This document shows positions 8,755-17,326 of a stretch of DNA of 64,000 nt, piece by piece. The DNA lies in contig CAZLHO010000007.1 of NCBI GenBank assembly GCA_964559455.1, positions 1 through 64,000 on the forward strand, given 5' to 3'. The notes beneath the pieces were generated by a model. That model had not been told where the DNA came from and did not search any database. It worked only from the letters and a program-made list of their open reading frames with translations. Position 1 is the first letter of the stretch, and every line of letters starts with the position of its first letter. Both the position numbers and the translations under genes were made by a program. This stretch comes from CAZLHO01 sp964559455 (GTDB taxonomy: Bacteria > Krumholzibacteriota > Krumholzibacteriia > LZORAL124-64-63).

Positions 8755-10101
8755 ATGACGGGATCCACTCCGAAGAACGCCGCGCAGGACGAGGCGCCCG
8801 CAGTCTTCGAAACCGGAATCGACAAGATCGTGACCGGCGGCGCGGGCCTGGGCCGCCACGAGGGCCGGGCCGCCTTCGTGCCCCTGACCGCGCCCGGCGA
8901 CCGGGTGCGCGCCCGGGTGACGCGCGATCGCAAGGGCTTCGTCCAGGCGGAACTCGAGGAGATCCTGGAAGCCGGCCCCGGGAGGGTCGATCCGCCCTGT
9001 CCCCACTTCGGCGCCTGCGGCGGCTGCGACCTGCAGCACCTCGACGCCGAGGTGCAACTGGCGGCCAAGACCGACATCGTGACCGACTGCTTCCGCCGCC
9101 TGGGCAAGTTGGACGTGGGCGCCGTGCTCGAGCCGGCCAGCCCCGCCGGGCCCGCCTACGGCTACCGCAACCGCATCCGCCTGACCCGCAGCGACACGGG
9201 ACTCTACGGCCTGCTCCGGCGCGGCAGCAACGAGGTCGTGCCCCTGGAGCGCTGCCTCCAGCTGCCCGAAGCTTTCAACGACGGGATCCTGCCCTTCCTG
9301 CACACCCTGCCGCCGGTGGATCAGATCGTGGTGCGCCTGGACGGCCAGGGCGGCTTCCTGGCCTCACTCTTCGGCCAGCCCAACCGCCTGCGCCCCCTCA
9401 AGACCCTGTTGAAGCAGCTGCCTGCGGGAAGCCCGCCCCATCCCGGCTGCGTGGGCCTGCTCTTCAACAACTTGCCCGTCTGGGGACGCGACCACCTGAT
9501 CCTGAAGGTCGCCGACCGCATCTTCCGCGTGCACGCCCAGAGCTTCTTCCAGGCCAACCAGGCCGAGGCCGCCGCGGTGGCGGCGACGACACGCGCCTGG
9601 ATCGACGAGGCCCGCGGCCCGGATCCCTACCCCCTGGCCGATCTCTTCGCCGGCGTCGGGCTGTTCACCCTGGCCCTGGCCGACCGCTGGTCCACGGCCG
9701 TGAGCGTCGAGAGCGATCCCCACGCGGTGCGCGACGCCGAGAACAACGTGGCCCGCGACCACGACGCCCGGGGACGGGCCCACGTGGTGCGCGGCCGCGT
9801 CGGGCCCCTGCTGGAATCCTGGCGGGAGCGCGCTCCGGCCGAATTGGCCGACTTCCCCTGGCGGGACGCTGTCGCCGTCCTCGACCCGCCCCGCGTCGGC
9901 CTGGGCCCGCGCGGAGTCGAGGTCCTGGCGAAGCTGGGTCCGCGGACCCTGGTCTACCTGAGCTGCGACCCGGCCACGCTGGCCCGCGACGGCGCCGCCC
10001 TGGCGAGCGCCGGCTACGTCCTGCGCCGGGCCAAGGTCGTCGACATGTTCCCCCAGACGGGGCACGTCGAGACCCTCTCGCTGTGGGAGCGCGGCGACTA
10101 G
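8755..10101 (+). CDS. rlmD: 23S rRNA (uracil-C5) methyltransferase, RlmD/TrmA family
   Basis: 448 aa SAM-dependent RNA m5U methyltransferase. An N-terminal TRAM domain (roughly residues 15-75) is followed by the iron-sulfur cluster motif CPHFGACGGCDLQHL. The Rossmann methyltransferase domain has DLFAGVGLFTLALA, the substrate-binding DPPRVGLGP, and the catalytic cysteine in YLSCDPATLARD. The presence of TRAM plus the cluster fits RlmD/RlmCD rather than TrmA, although the exact uridine modified cannot be told from sequence. The ATG at 8755 is preceded by AGAGGCGG. Confidence 0.92.
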   Translation: MTGSTPKNAAQDEAPAVFETGIDKIVTGGAGLGRHEGRAAFVPLTAPGDRVRARVTRDRKGFVQAELEEILEAGPGRVDPPCPHFGACGGCDLQHLDAEVQLAAKTDIVTDCFRRLGKLDVGAVLEPASPAGPAYGYRNRIRLTRSDTGLYGLLRRGSNEVVPLERCLQLPEAFNDGILPFLHTLPPVDQIVVRLDGQGGFLASLFGQPNRLRPLKTLLKQLPAGSPPHPGCVGLLFNNLPVWGRDHLILKVADRIFRVHAQSFFQANQAEAAAVAATTRAWIDEARGPDPYPLADLFAGVGLFTLALADRWSTAVSVESDPHAVRDAENNVARDHDARGRAHVVRGRVGPLLESWRERAPAELADFPWRDAVAVLDPPRVGLGPRGVEVLAKLGPRTLVYLSCDPATLARDGAALASAGYVLRRAKVVDMFPQTGHVETLSLWERGD

Positions 10102-10218
10102 CCGCTTTTTTGCGCCGGAAGCGCCTGGGTGGTATCATTCATCAAGAAACTGGATCTTCCCGGAAGGCCGCCGCCGTCCGGGTCGCTTTGCACCTCCCCG
10201 CAGAGGAAGACAGCGACG

Positions 10219-12264
10219 ATGACACTTCCGACGAATCTCGCCCGCCGTCACGCCGCCGCCGCGGCCCTGACCTGCGCCCTCGCGGCGCTGCTGGCCGTCG
10301 GCGCAGCCGCCCAGGGCCTGGACATCTCCGGATGGACCCTGGAGCAGGCCAACTCCGGCTACGTCTACACCTTCCCCGCCGGCACGACCGCTCCCGCGGG
10401 CGGCTACGTGATCGTCGGCCGCAACGCGACCCGCGCCGCCTTCGAGGCCTACTACGGCGTCTCGCTGGGCTCCGACGTGGTCTACCTCACCGTGGGCGCG
10501 GACTCTCCGGCCATGCCCATGATCAACGGCGACGAGACCTACACCTTGAAGAACGGCTCCGGCGGCATCGAGGACGGCCCGACCGCCGCGATCGCCACGA
10601 CGAAGGTCGCCTACAACCGGACCGACCCCGAGACCCTGGCCTGGAACGGCGGCTCGACGGCGACCCCGGGCTCCGGGGTCGAGGCCCCCGACGCAGTCCT
10701 TTCGGGGATGGTGATCAGCGAGGCCAATGACGCCGGCGATTTCGTCTACGAATACATCGAGCTCTACAACGACAGCACCGGCGGCGGCGCGAACCAGCAG
10801 CCGGCGATCAGCAACGTCGGCCACGACCCCATCGATCCCGTCCTGGGCGACGACCTGGTCGTCACCGCCACGATCGTCGATCCCGACGGCTCCATCGTCG
10901 CGGCCTCCCTGCGCCACCGCGCCGGCGGCGGCGGCGTCTACGCCACCACCGCCATGGTCAATTCCGCCGGGGACTCCTGGACCGCGACGATCCCGGACCT
11001 GACCGGCGACGTCGACGTCGAGTACTACGTCACCGCCGAGGACGACGAGGGCGCGGTCGCCGCCGACCCCTACGACGCGCCGACCGGCGTCTACACGGTC
11101 CACGTCCAGGGCCAGGTCACGCCCGGCAAGGTGGTGCTCTTCGACCACGCCCACGACCAGGACGCCGGCAGCAACGGCAACTGGCGCATCGACAACAATT
11201 TTCCCGACCCGCTGCCCGCCGCGCCCACGGCCGAGACCGACTGGGACGGCCAACTCTCCGAGTGGGCCTACGAACTCTACCTGGCCGGCCACACGGTGCG
11301 CAGCAACACGGCCGCGTTCAGCGCCGCCGGGCTGGCCGGCGTCGATCTGCTGATCATCCCCGAGCCCCAGAACCCCTTCACCGCCGCCGAGCGCGAGGCG
11401 GTGCGGCAGTTCGTCCACGACGGCGGCTCGCTCTTCATGATCGCCGACCACAACTCGAGCGACCGCAACGGCAACGGCTGGGATTCGCCGAGCATCTTCG
11501 GCGGCTACGCCTACCCGCACATCACCGACCCCGTGGGCGGCGACGTCGAGACCTTCGCCGGCGCGCTCTTCGGACTGCACTTCCACGTGAAGGACGAGGG
11601 GAACAACGGCATCACCGGCACCTTCACGAACGTGAACAGCGATCCGGCCAACCCGGTGATCCACGGCTCCTACGGCGACGTCGGCGCCGTCATCTACCAC
11701 GTCGGCAACGTGATGTCGCTGTGGACGACGGCGAACCCCGACCTCGCCGACGTGGGAGGACTGGTCGCCAAGGACGAGGGCTCGCCCTACGTGGCGGCCT
11801 GGTCCCGCTACGGCCAGGGGCGCGTCGTGGGCTACGGCGACTCGTCGAGCATGGCCGACGGCACCGGCAGCGAATCCCACGAGGACAACTGGACCGAGGC
11901 CGGCAGCGACAACCGGGAGTTCTTCCTGAACGCGACGATGTGGCTGCTGGCCGGCGGCACGACCGACGTCGGCCCGACGCCCGCCCTGACGCCGATGGGC
12001 CTGAAGGTCTGGCCCAACCCCTTCAACCCCCGGACCTCGGTCAAGCTGACGCTGACCGCCCCGGGGGCCGTGACGGTCGACGTGCTCGACCTGCGCGGGC
12101 GGCGCGTGCGCTCCCTCTTCGCCGGCGCCCGGGAGCCCGGCGAGCACGTCCTGGTCTGGGACGGCCGCGACGACGCGGGCCGCGCCCTGTCCGGCGGCGT
12201 CTACCTGGTGCGCGCCCGCGGGTCCGGCGCCCAGGCGATCGTCAAGTCGGTCCTGGCCCGCTGA
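10219..12264 (+). CDS. Secreted multi-domain protein with DUF4350/glutaminase-like domain and FlgD-like C-terminus
   Basis: 681 aa, function unknown. After the signal peptide the first 150 residues look like a lamin-tail-type beta domain (GYVYTFPAGT, GGYVIVGRNATRAAFEAYYG). A fibronectin/Ig-like module follows, near residues 195-300. The middle (about 305-590) resembles a DUF4350 or class-I-amidotransferase-like fold (GKVVLFDHAHDQD, AGVDLLIIPEPQNPFT, GGSLFMIADHNSSDRNG, GRVVGYGDSSSMADG) and is probably a non-catalytic ligand-binding domain. The last 85 residues are the FlgD-like domain (WPNPFNPRTSVKL, SGGVYLVRARG) ending in SVLAR. The start at 10219 has AGAGGAAGA just upstream and begins the signal peptide. 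Confidence 0.82.
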   Translation: MTLPTNLARRHAAAAALTCALAALLAVGAAAQGLDISGWTLEQANSGYVYTFPAGTTAPAGGYVIVGRNATRAAFEAYYGVSLGSDVVYLTVGADSPAMPMINGDETYTLKNGSGGIEDGPTAAIATTKVAYNRTDPETLAWNGGSTATPGSGVEAPDAVLSGMVISEANDAGDFVYEYIELYNDSTGGGANQQPAISNVGHDPIDPVLGDDLVVTATIVDPDGSIVAASLRHRAGGGGVYATTAMVNSAGDSWTATIPDLTGDVDVEYYVTAEDDEGAVAADPYDAPTGVYTVHVQGQVTPGKVVLFDHAHDQDAGSNGNWRIDNNFPDPLPAAPTAETDWDGQLSEWAYELYLAGHTVRSNTAAFSAAGLAGVDLLIIPEPQNPFTAAEREAVRQFVHDGGSLFMIADHNSSDRNGNGWDSPSIFGGYAYPHITDPVGGDVETFAGALFGLHFHVKDEGNNGITGTFTNVNSDPANPVIHGSYGDVGAVIYHVGNVMSLWTTANPDLADVGGLVAKDEGSPYVAAWSRYGQGRVVGYGDSSSMADGTGSESHEDNWTEAGSDNREFFLNATMWLLAGGTTDVGPTPALTPMGLKVWPNPFNPRTSVKLTLTAPGAVTVDVLDLRGRRVRSLFAGAREPGEHVLVWDGRDDAGRALSGGVYLVRARGSGAQAIVKSVLAR

Positions 12265-12282
12265 TCCGTTCCCGAACGCGAC

Positions 12283-12306
12283 GCGGGCCCCTCTCGGGGG
12301 GCCCGC
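12283..12306 (+). terminator. Hairpin terminator
   Basis: A 9-bp perfect stem, GCGGGCCCC/GGGGCCCGC, lies 18 nt after the stop at 12264. The tail CTCCTATT is only modestly T-rich. Confidence 0.7.
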
Positions 12307-12394
12307 CTCCTATTCCCGACGTGACAGGGCGCCCCCGCGGAGCGATATTTCCCGACGAAGGCCCCCAACGGACTCCCCGACCCCGAGGACACCC

Positions 12395-13216
12395 TTGAGC
12401 GAGACGACCCCTCCCATCCCCGTCGATCCCGTCCTCGACAACGTCGTGATCGCGCTCAGCCACACGACCGAGCCGCGCAACATCGGCGCGGCCGCGCGGG
12501 CCCTGAAGACCATGGGACTGAGCCGCCTGGCCCTGATCAACCCCGAGCATCCCCGCGGCGTCCACGCCCGCGCCGTCGCCCACGGCGCCGTGGACGTGCT
12601 CGAGGCCGCATCGATCCACGAGTCGCTGAGCGACGCCGTCGCCGACGCGCTGGTGGTGGCCGGCACCACGACCCGTCGCCGCGAGTTGCGCAAGCACGCC
12701 CACATGGCGCCCCACGACCTGGCCCGGCGCCTGGTGGAGCACGCCGCCGAAGGCCCCGTGGTCCTGGTCTTCGGCACCGAGCGCACCGGGCTGACCAACG
12801 ACGAGGTCAACCTCTGCCGCTACGTCTCGACGATCGAGACCGCCCAGGCCCAGCCGTCGCTGAACCTGGCCCAGGCCGTGATGGTCTACTGCTGGGAGAT
12901 CCGCAAGGCCCACCTCGAGGCCAGCGACGCCGAGCGGATCGCGCCCAGCCGCCGGCCGGAGATGCGCGTCTCGCATCCGCACCAGTCCACGAAGATGCCC
13001 TCGCAGGCCCAACTGGACGTGATGTACGACCACCTGGACGCCGCCATGGGCGCCCTGGACTACACGCCGCGCGAGCGGGAGAAATTCCTGACCTACATCC
13101 GCCACCTGCACATGCGCGCCGGGATCGTCGACTGGGAGACCCAGGTCTACCATCTCATGGCCAAACGCATCCTGAAGGCCCTGGGCGCGCCCGCCTTCAG
13201 GGGAGGTTCCCGATGA
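12395..13216 (+). CDS. trmJ: tRNA (cytidine/uridine-2'-O)-methyltransferase, TrmJ-like SPOUT family
   Basis: 273 aa. It methylates the ribose 2'-OH, in TrmJ at position 32 of the anticodon loop. SPOUT knot motifs are visible: TEPRNIGAAARALKTMG at the N-terminus, VFGTERTGLTNDEV in the middle and QPSLNLAQAVMVYCWEI at the knot. The C-terminal helical extension (residues about 190-265) is typical of TrmJ rather than TrmL. The start is a TTG at 12395, preceded by GAGG; no ATG lies before motif 1. The stop overlaps the next gene by 4 nt (ATGA), so the two are translationally coupled. Confidence 0.88.
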   Translation: MSETTPPIPVDPVLDNVVIALSHTTEPRNIGAAARALKTMGLSRLALINPEHPRGVHARAVAHGAVDVLEAASIHESLSDAVADALVVAGTTTRRRELRKHAHMAPHDLARRLVEHAAEGPVVLVFGTERTGLTNDEVNLCRYVSTIETAQAQPSLNLAQAVMVYCWEIRKAHLEASDAERIAPSRRPEMRVSHPHQSTKMPSQAQLDVMYDHLDAAMGALDYTPREREKFLTYIRHLHMRAGIVDWETQVYHLMAKRILKALGAPAFRGGSR

Positions 13217-14010
13217 GCAGCAACCGCCTCGCGCATTCCCCTGTTCCGGCCATCCTCGCGGCCCTCCTCCTGGCGGCCGCGCTGGCCGGCTGCGGCGGCG
13301 GCGACCGGATCCCCGACGGCAGCGTTCCCGGAGAATTGACGCTGCCGGTCCTGCCCGACTCCCTCGAAGCAGCGGCGGCGATCATCGTCGTCGGCCACGC
13401 CGAATGCAGCGAACCCCTGCCGGGCATGACCCGCAGCCGGGACGAGGCCCGTCAACTGGCCGTGCGGCTGCTGGCCGAGGCCCTCGGCGACGGCCGCACC
13501 TTCGGCGAACTGGCCCGCCGCTACAGCGACGACCCCTTGACCCGCGACAAGGGCGGCTACGTGGGCAGCTTCCGCCGCGGCGAGATGAAGCTCGAGCTGG
13601 AGGTGCCTGTCTTCGCGATGAAGCCGGGAGAGGTCCGGGGCGTCCAGGAATCCGAGCAGGGCTTCTTCATCGTCAAGCGCCTGCCCGTCCGGCGGGTCAT
13701 CGCCCGCCATATCCTGATCGCCTGGCGCGGCGCCGAGCGGGCGCCCGTCGCCATCACGCGCACCAGGGAACAGGCGCGCCTGCTGGCCGAAGAGGTGTCC
13801 CGCCTGGCCGCCGCCGGCGACGATCCCTGCGAACTGGCCCGCAAATTCTCCGACGACGCCGAGAACCGCTTCGAATGCGGCTTTCTGGGCGTCGTCGAGC
13901 CCTACATGCTGCCGATCGAGGTGGATGCGGTCATCTTCGGCCTGGCTCCCGGGGAGTTCTCCGAACTGATCGAGTCGCCCTTCGGCTTCCACCTGGTCTG
14001 GCGGGACTGA
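13213..14010 (+). CDS. Lipoprotein with two parvulin-type PPIase domains
   Basis: 265 aa exported chaperone or isomerase. The signal ends in a lipobox (AALAGC, Cys near residue 27). Two parvulin-like modules follow: one near residues 55-155 (DGRTFGELARRYSDDPLTRDKGGYVG..., FFIVKRL) and one near 160-265 (RHILIAW, CELARKFSDDAENRFECGFLG, FGFHLVWRD). The second opens with the canonical RHILIAW; the first is more divergent (IIVVGHAE). The gene resembles a shortened PrsA/SurA foldase acting on exported proteins. Coupling to trmJ by an ATGA overlap is unusual, since the functions appear unrelated. Confidence 0.88.
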   Translation: MSSNRLAHSPVPAILAALLLAAALAGCGGGDRIPDGSVPGELTLPVLPDSLEAAAAIIVVGHAECSEPLPGMTRSRDEARQLAVRLLAEALGDGRTFGELARRYSDDPLTRDKGGYVGSFRRGEMKLELEVPVFAMKPGEVRGVQESEQGFFIVKRLPVRRVIARHILIAWRGAERAPVAITRTREQARLLAEEVSRLAAAGDDPCELARKFSDDAENRFECGFLGVVEPYMLPIEVDAVIFGLAPGEFSELIESPFGFHLVWRD

Positions 14011-14054
14011 CGGGCGGGGCGGCGAACTCGATTCCGATGACCGGCGACAAGGAA

Positions 14055-14084
14055 AAGGGAGGCTTCCCGAGGGAAGCCTCCCTT
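14055..14084. terminator. Bidirectional terminator between convergent genes
   Basis: A 14-bp perfect stem (AAGGGAGGCTTCCC with its complement) and a 2-nt apex lie between the parvulin gene and the minus-strand secreted protein. Flanking A and T/C tracts suit both directions. Confidence 0.85.
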
Positions 14085-14145
14085 CCTGCCCCTGTCGGAA
14101 GGGCCTCCCGCCGAAACGAGCGACCCTCCGCAGTGGGGACCCTGA

Positions 14146-14688
14146 TTAACGGAACAGGGTCTTCATCTCGCCCCAGCTGGTGTCGTCCGCGGGGACGGGC
14201 ACCGTCAGGTACGAGGTCCAGCCGCCGACGTAGCGCTGCTCGCCAAGGGCGTTGGCGATCACGGGCTCGGGGTAGCCGGGGTGGTTGGTGATGGTCAACG
14301 GAGCGTTGGTCATCAGCTCGTCGAGCGTGGTCAGCGTCAGGACGCAGGCCTGGGCCGGAACGCCGAAGAAGGCGATCGCGGGATCCAGCAGGGCGACCTG
14401 GACACCGGCCAGGGGATCGCCAACGTTGATGGCGTTGGGATAGGCGGTGTGGACGAGCAGGATCCGCGGGTCCAGGACCAGCTTGAAAGCCATGCCGCCG
14501 ACGACCTGCTCGGCGTCCTTCACCATGACATAGGCCGTGTGGAAGGTGCCGGTGCCGCCGCCCAGAGTGGCGACGAACTCAGTGGCGTCGGTGTCCCAGT
14601 AGACGCCGATCACGGTTTCCTGGGCCAGCGCCGGAACGGCGACGGCGACCAGGGCCAGAGCGAAGAGCAGACCTTTCCAATTCTTCAT
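14146..14688 (-). CDS. Small secreted protein with cohesin-like beta domain, function unknown
   Basis: 180 aa. The signal peptide MKNWKGLLFALALVAVAVPA ends in LAQ-E. The mature part (AYVMVKDAEQVVGGMAFKLV, DPRILLVHTAYPNA, ACVLTLTTLDELM) reads like a cohesin or carbohydrate-binding-type beta sandwich, in which a property (gxxf+l) strand pattern precedes a threshold phrase. I do not assign a name. The start at 14688 has AAGGA 9 nt upstream, which rules out the longer open frame to 14796. It lacks the FlgD-like tail seen in the larger secreted proteins. Confidence 0.72.
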   Translation of the reverse strand: MKNWKGLLFALALVAVAVPALAQETVIGVYWDTDATEFVATLGGGTGTFHTAYVMVKDAEQVVGGMAFKLVLDPRILLVHTAYPNAINVGDPLAGVQVALLDPAIAFFGVPAQACVLTLTTLDELMTNAPLTITNHPGYPEPVIANALGEQRYVGGWTSYLTVPVPADDTSWGEMKTLFR

Positions 14689-15064
14689 AGCTGCAATCCT
14701 TCCGTGTCTGTGCCCCCTCGGGGGCATTCCTCGATGGGCCCTCCATGGCCTAGGCCGGGCCGCTCCGAATTCATCCGTCCCTTCGGCAATCTCCATGCCC
14801 CCCTTGAGAGAATTCCTCGCCGCGTCCCACGAAACGGCCCGAGACGGCCCCCGGTCGATCCTTCGCCTCTGATCGGGGAGTCCAAGACGTTTGATTACAG
14901 TGCCTTATGCTGACGAAGCCCGGGCGGGCCAATCCCTCTGATTCGAGGGCTGAAAGGGCCTCGCAATGCCCGGGAATGCCCCAGGAGGGCGCGGGGCTTC
15001 CTGGGATGGCGGGCATTTCGCGGCCATCCGTTCCGGGGATCGGGCAAAAAATCTGCCGGATGGG
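14689..15064. other. Non-coding stretch between two minus-strand units, with hairpins
   Basis: 376 bp without a credible gene. It must contain the promoter of the 14688 gene, although I see no clear -35/-10 pair. Short inverted repeats lie near its right end: CCCAGGA/TCCTGGG (14980-14986/14999-15005) and GGATGGC/GCCATCC (15004-15010/15023-15029). They compete with each other and may terminate the ubiD-ubiA operon, which ends at 15065. Confidence 0.5.
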
Positions 15065-15919
15065 TCAGAGAATGTAGAGATCGAGCAGTACCCCGCCCAG
15101 GACGGCCGTGCCCGCCCAGGAGTTCAGGGTGAAGAAGGCCATGTCGATGCGGCGCAGGTTCCCGCCCGCCACCACCCGGTGCTCCAGCGCCAACAGCAGG
15201 GCCATGACGGCCACCCCGGCCAGGGCGCCGGCTCCCAGGCCGGGAGCGGCGCGCACGGCGACGGCGAGGGTCAGCACGGCCAGGACGTGGAATGCCCGCG
15301 CCAGGCGCAGGGCGCCGGTCACGCCGAAGCGGGCGGCCGGAGAATGGAGGCCGCTGCGACGATCGAATTCCTCGTCCTGACAGCCGTAGATGGTGTCGAA
15401 GCCCGCCACCCAGAAGAGCACGCCGGCGGCGATCAGCAGCGGGAAGGGGGCGAAGGCGCCGGTGACCGCCAACCAGGCGCCCACCGGGGCGATGGCGAGG
15501 CCCAGCCCCAGGAAGAGGGGCGACCAGGAGGTGAAGCGCTTCGTGGCCGAGTAGAAGAAGACCGCGGCCAGGGCCGCGGGCGACAGGGCGAAGCAGAGGT
15601 CGTTCAGGCGCCAGGCCGCGGCGACGAAGACGGCGGCGGCCAGGGCCGTGAACGCGATGCTGCCAGGCAGGCCGACCCGGCCGGCGGGCAGATGGCGGTC
15701 GGCCGTGCGGGGATTGCGGGCGTCGAGATCGCGGTCGAGGATCCGGTTGAAGGCCATCGCCGCGCTGCGCGCGCCGACCATCGCCACGACGACCCAGAGC
15801 AGCACCCCTGCCGGCGGGCGTCCGCCCGAGGCCGTGAGCAGGCCCACCAGGGCGAAGGGCATGGCGAAGAGGGTGTGCTCGATCTTGACGAACTCCAGGT
15901 AGCGCCCGATCGGGGTCAT
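15065..15919 (-). CDS. ubiA: UbiA-family prenyltransferase (menaquinone-type, MqnP-like)
   Basis: 284 aa polytopic enzyme that attaches a polyprenyl chain to an aromatic acid at the membrane. The first aspartate-rich motif is NRILDRDLDARNPRT and the second is YGCQDEEFDRRSG, which bind Mg-diphosphate. About eight hydrophobic segments are visible. Its clustering with UbiX, MenG and UbiD homologues, and no ubiquinone hydroxylases, fits the late futalosine pathway to menaquinone, where this enzyme is called MqnP; that assignment is inferred from context. The start codon overlaps the ubiX stop by 4 nt (ATGA). Confidence 0.92.
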   Translation of the reverse strand: MTPIGRYLEFVKIEHTLFAMPFALVGLLTASGGRPPAGVLLWVVVAMVGARSAAMAFNRILDRDLDARNPRTADRHLPAGRVGLPGSIAFTALAAAVFVAAAWRLNDLCFALSPAALAAVFFYSATKRFTSWSPLFLGLGLAIAPVGAWLAVTGAFAPFPLLIAAGVLFWVAGFDTIYGCQDEEFDRRSGLHSPAARFGVTGALRLARAFHVLAVLTLAVAVRAAPGLGAGALAGVAVMALLLALEHRVVAGGNLRRIDMAFFTLNSWAGTAVLGGVLLDLYIL

Positions 15920-16539
15920 CGATCGCTCCCCCAGCGGCCGGTCAGGTCCGCCGGCACTTCGAGCCGGTCGCAGATCCGCTGCACGACGAAGTCGACCAGG
16001 TCCTCGACGCTCCGGGGCCGGTGGTAGAAGCCCGGCATCGCGGGCAGGATCAGCGCCCCGAGGCGGCTGAGCCGGGCCAGGTTCTCCAGATGGTGCGTCG
16101 CCAGGGGCGTCTCGCGCGGCACCAGGATCAGCGGGCGGCGCTCCTTCAGGCAGACGTCGGCGGCGCGCAGGGTCAGGGTCTCGCTGGTGCCGGCGGCGAT
16201 GCGGGCGGCCGTGCCCATCGAGCAGGGACAGACCACCATGCCGGCGACCGGCGACGAGCCGCTGGCGAAGGCGGCGCCGAAGTCGTCCCGGGCGTACTCG
16301 CGCAGCGCGGCCCCCGAGGCGGCGGCCACCCCCTCGAGCCGGGCGATCAGGTCGGCCGGCGCGGCGTCGAGTTCCGCCGCGGCCGTCTGGGCCACCGCAG
16401 CCGACCGCAGCAGGTGCACGTCGCGGCCCGCGCCCAGCAGGACCTCGACCAGACGCACGCCGTAGGCCAGGCCGCTGGCCCCGGTCCAGGCCACGGTCAC
16501 GGCGGGACCCCGGGTCCCCGTCGTCTCGGTTCGTGCCAT
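15916..16539 (-). CDS. ubiX: Flavin prenyltransferase UbiX
   Basis: 207 aa. It makes prenylated FMN, the cofactor that UbiD decarboxylases need. The conserved GASGLAYGVRLVEVL start, the SSPVAGMVVCPCSMGTAARIAAG flavin/phosphate loop and the PLILVPRETPLATHHLENL helix are all present. The start at 16539 has AAAGGAG 8 nt upstream; the open frame to 16665 lacks such a site. It lies directly between menG and ubiA in a four-gene minus-strand operon, so the cofactor maker and its client enzyme (ubiD) are co-transcribed. Confidence 0.94.
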   Translation of the reverse strand: MARTETTGTRGPAVTVAWTGASGLAYGVRLVEVLLGAGRDVHLLRSAAVAQTAAAELDAAPADLIARLEGVAAASGAALREYARDDFGAAFASGSSPVAGMVVCPCSMGTAARIAAGTSETLTLRAADVCLKERRPLILVPRETPLATHHLENLARLSRLGALILPAMPGFYHRPRSVEDLVDFVVQRICDRLEVPADLTGRWGSDR

Positions 16540-16564
16540 CCCCGCTCCTTTCCGACCGTCCCGG

Positions 16565-17326
16565 CTAGCAGCCGGGCAGCCGTCCTCCCACGATATGGGC
16601 GATGCCCAGGGTCTGCCGCTCCACGAAGACCTCGCCGAAACCCGCCTGCTCGAGTTGCGCCGCATATTCCCGCGGCGTCAGGAAGCGCCCCATGCTGTCG
16701 TTGAGGTAGGCGTAGGCGTCGCGGTCGCGCCCCAGCAGCCGGCCCAGCAGCGGCAGCGACGCGGCCAAGCCCATGCGGACCGGCGCGGCGGCGCCCCGCT
16801 CCGGACCCGCGCCGCCGGTGTCGGCGCGGAAGAACTCCAGGGTCAGGAACTGCCCTCCCGGCCGCAGGACGCGCCGCACCTCGGCGAGACCGCGCGGCAG
16901 GTCGGCCAGGTTGCGCATGCCGAAGCCAGCCACGACGGCGTCGCAGCAGGCGTCGCGCAGCGGCAGGGCCAGCGTGTCGCCGGCGGCCGCGGGCACGCTC
17001 CGGCCCAGGCCCTTGCCTCGCCCGGCGTGGAGCATGTCCGCGCAGAAATCCACGGCGAAGGCCTCGCGGGCGCGGCCGTCCTCGAGACAGGCCAGCCCCA
17101 GGTCGCCGGTGCCGGCGCAGACGTCCACCAGCTCCCAGGTCGTCGGATCCAGGCGGCGCGCGACGTTGCGGCGCCAGCGACGATCACGGTTCAGGCTCAG
17201 GGCGTGGTTCATGAAATCGTAGACGCGCGCGATGCGGGCGAACATCCGCCGCACCGACGCCGCGTGCGCCTTCGGATCGCTGACGACCGGCGCTCCCGGC
17301 CGGCGGGCGCTGGGGTCGGCGCTCAC
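16565..17326 (-). CDS. menG: Demethylmenaquinone C-methyltransferase MenG/UbiE
   Basis: 253 aa class I SAM methyltransferase performing the last methylation of menaquinone. Signature blocks are VYDFMNHALSLNRDRRWRR, VDVCAGTGDLGL (SAM binding) and GFGMRNLADLPRGLAEVRRV, with RVLRPGG near the end. The start is a GTG at 17326 whose GTGA overlaps the ubiD stop. The much longer open frame upstream is only the antisense-like shadow of ubiD. A 30-residue N-terminal extension precedes the first conserved block. Confidence 0.93.
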   Translation of the reverse strand: MSADPSARRPGAPVVSDPKAHAASVRRMFARIARVYDFMNHALSLNRDRRWRRNVARRLDPTTWELVDVCAGTGDLGLACLEDGRAREAFAVDFCADMLHAGRGKGLGRSVPAAAGDTLALPLRDACCDAVVAGFGMRNLADLPRGLAEVRRVLRPGGQFLTLEFFRADTGGAGPERGAAAPVRMGLAASLPLLGRLLGRDRDAYAYLNDSMGRFLTPREYAAQLEQAGFGEVFVERQTLGIAHIVGGRLPGC

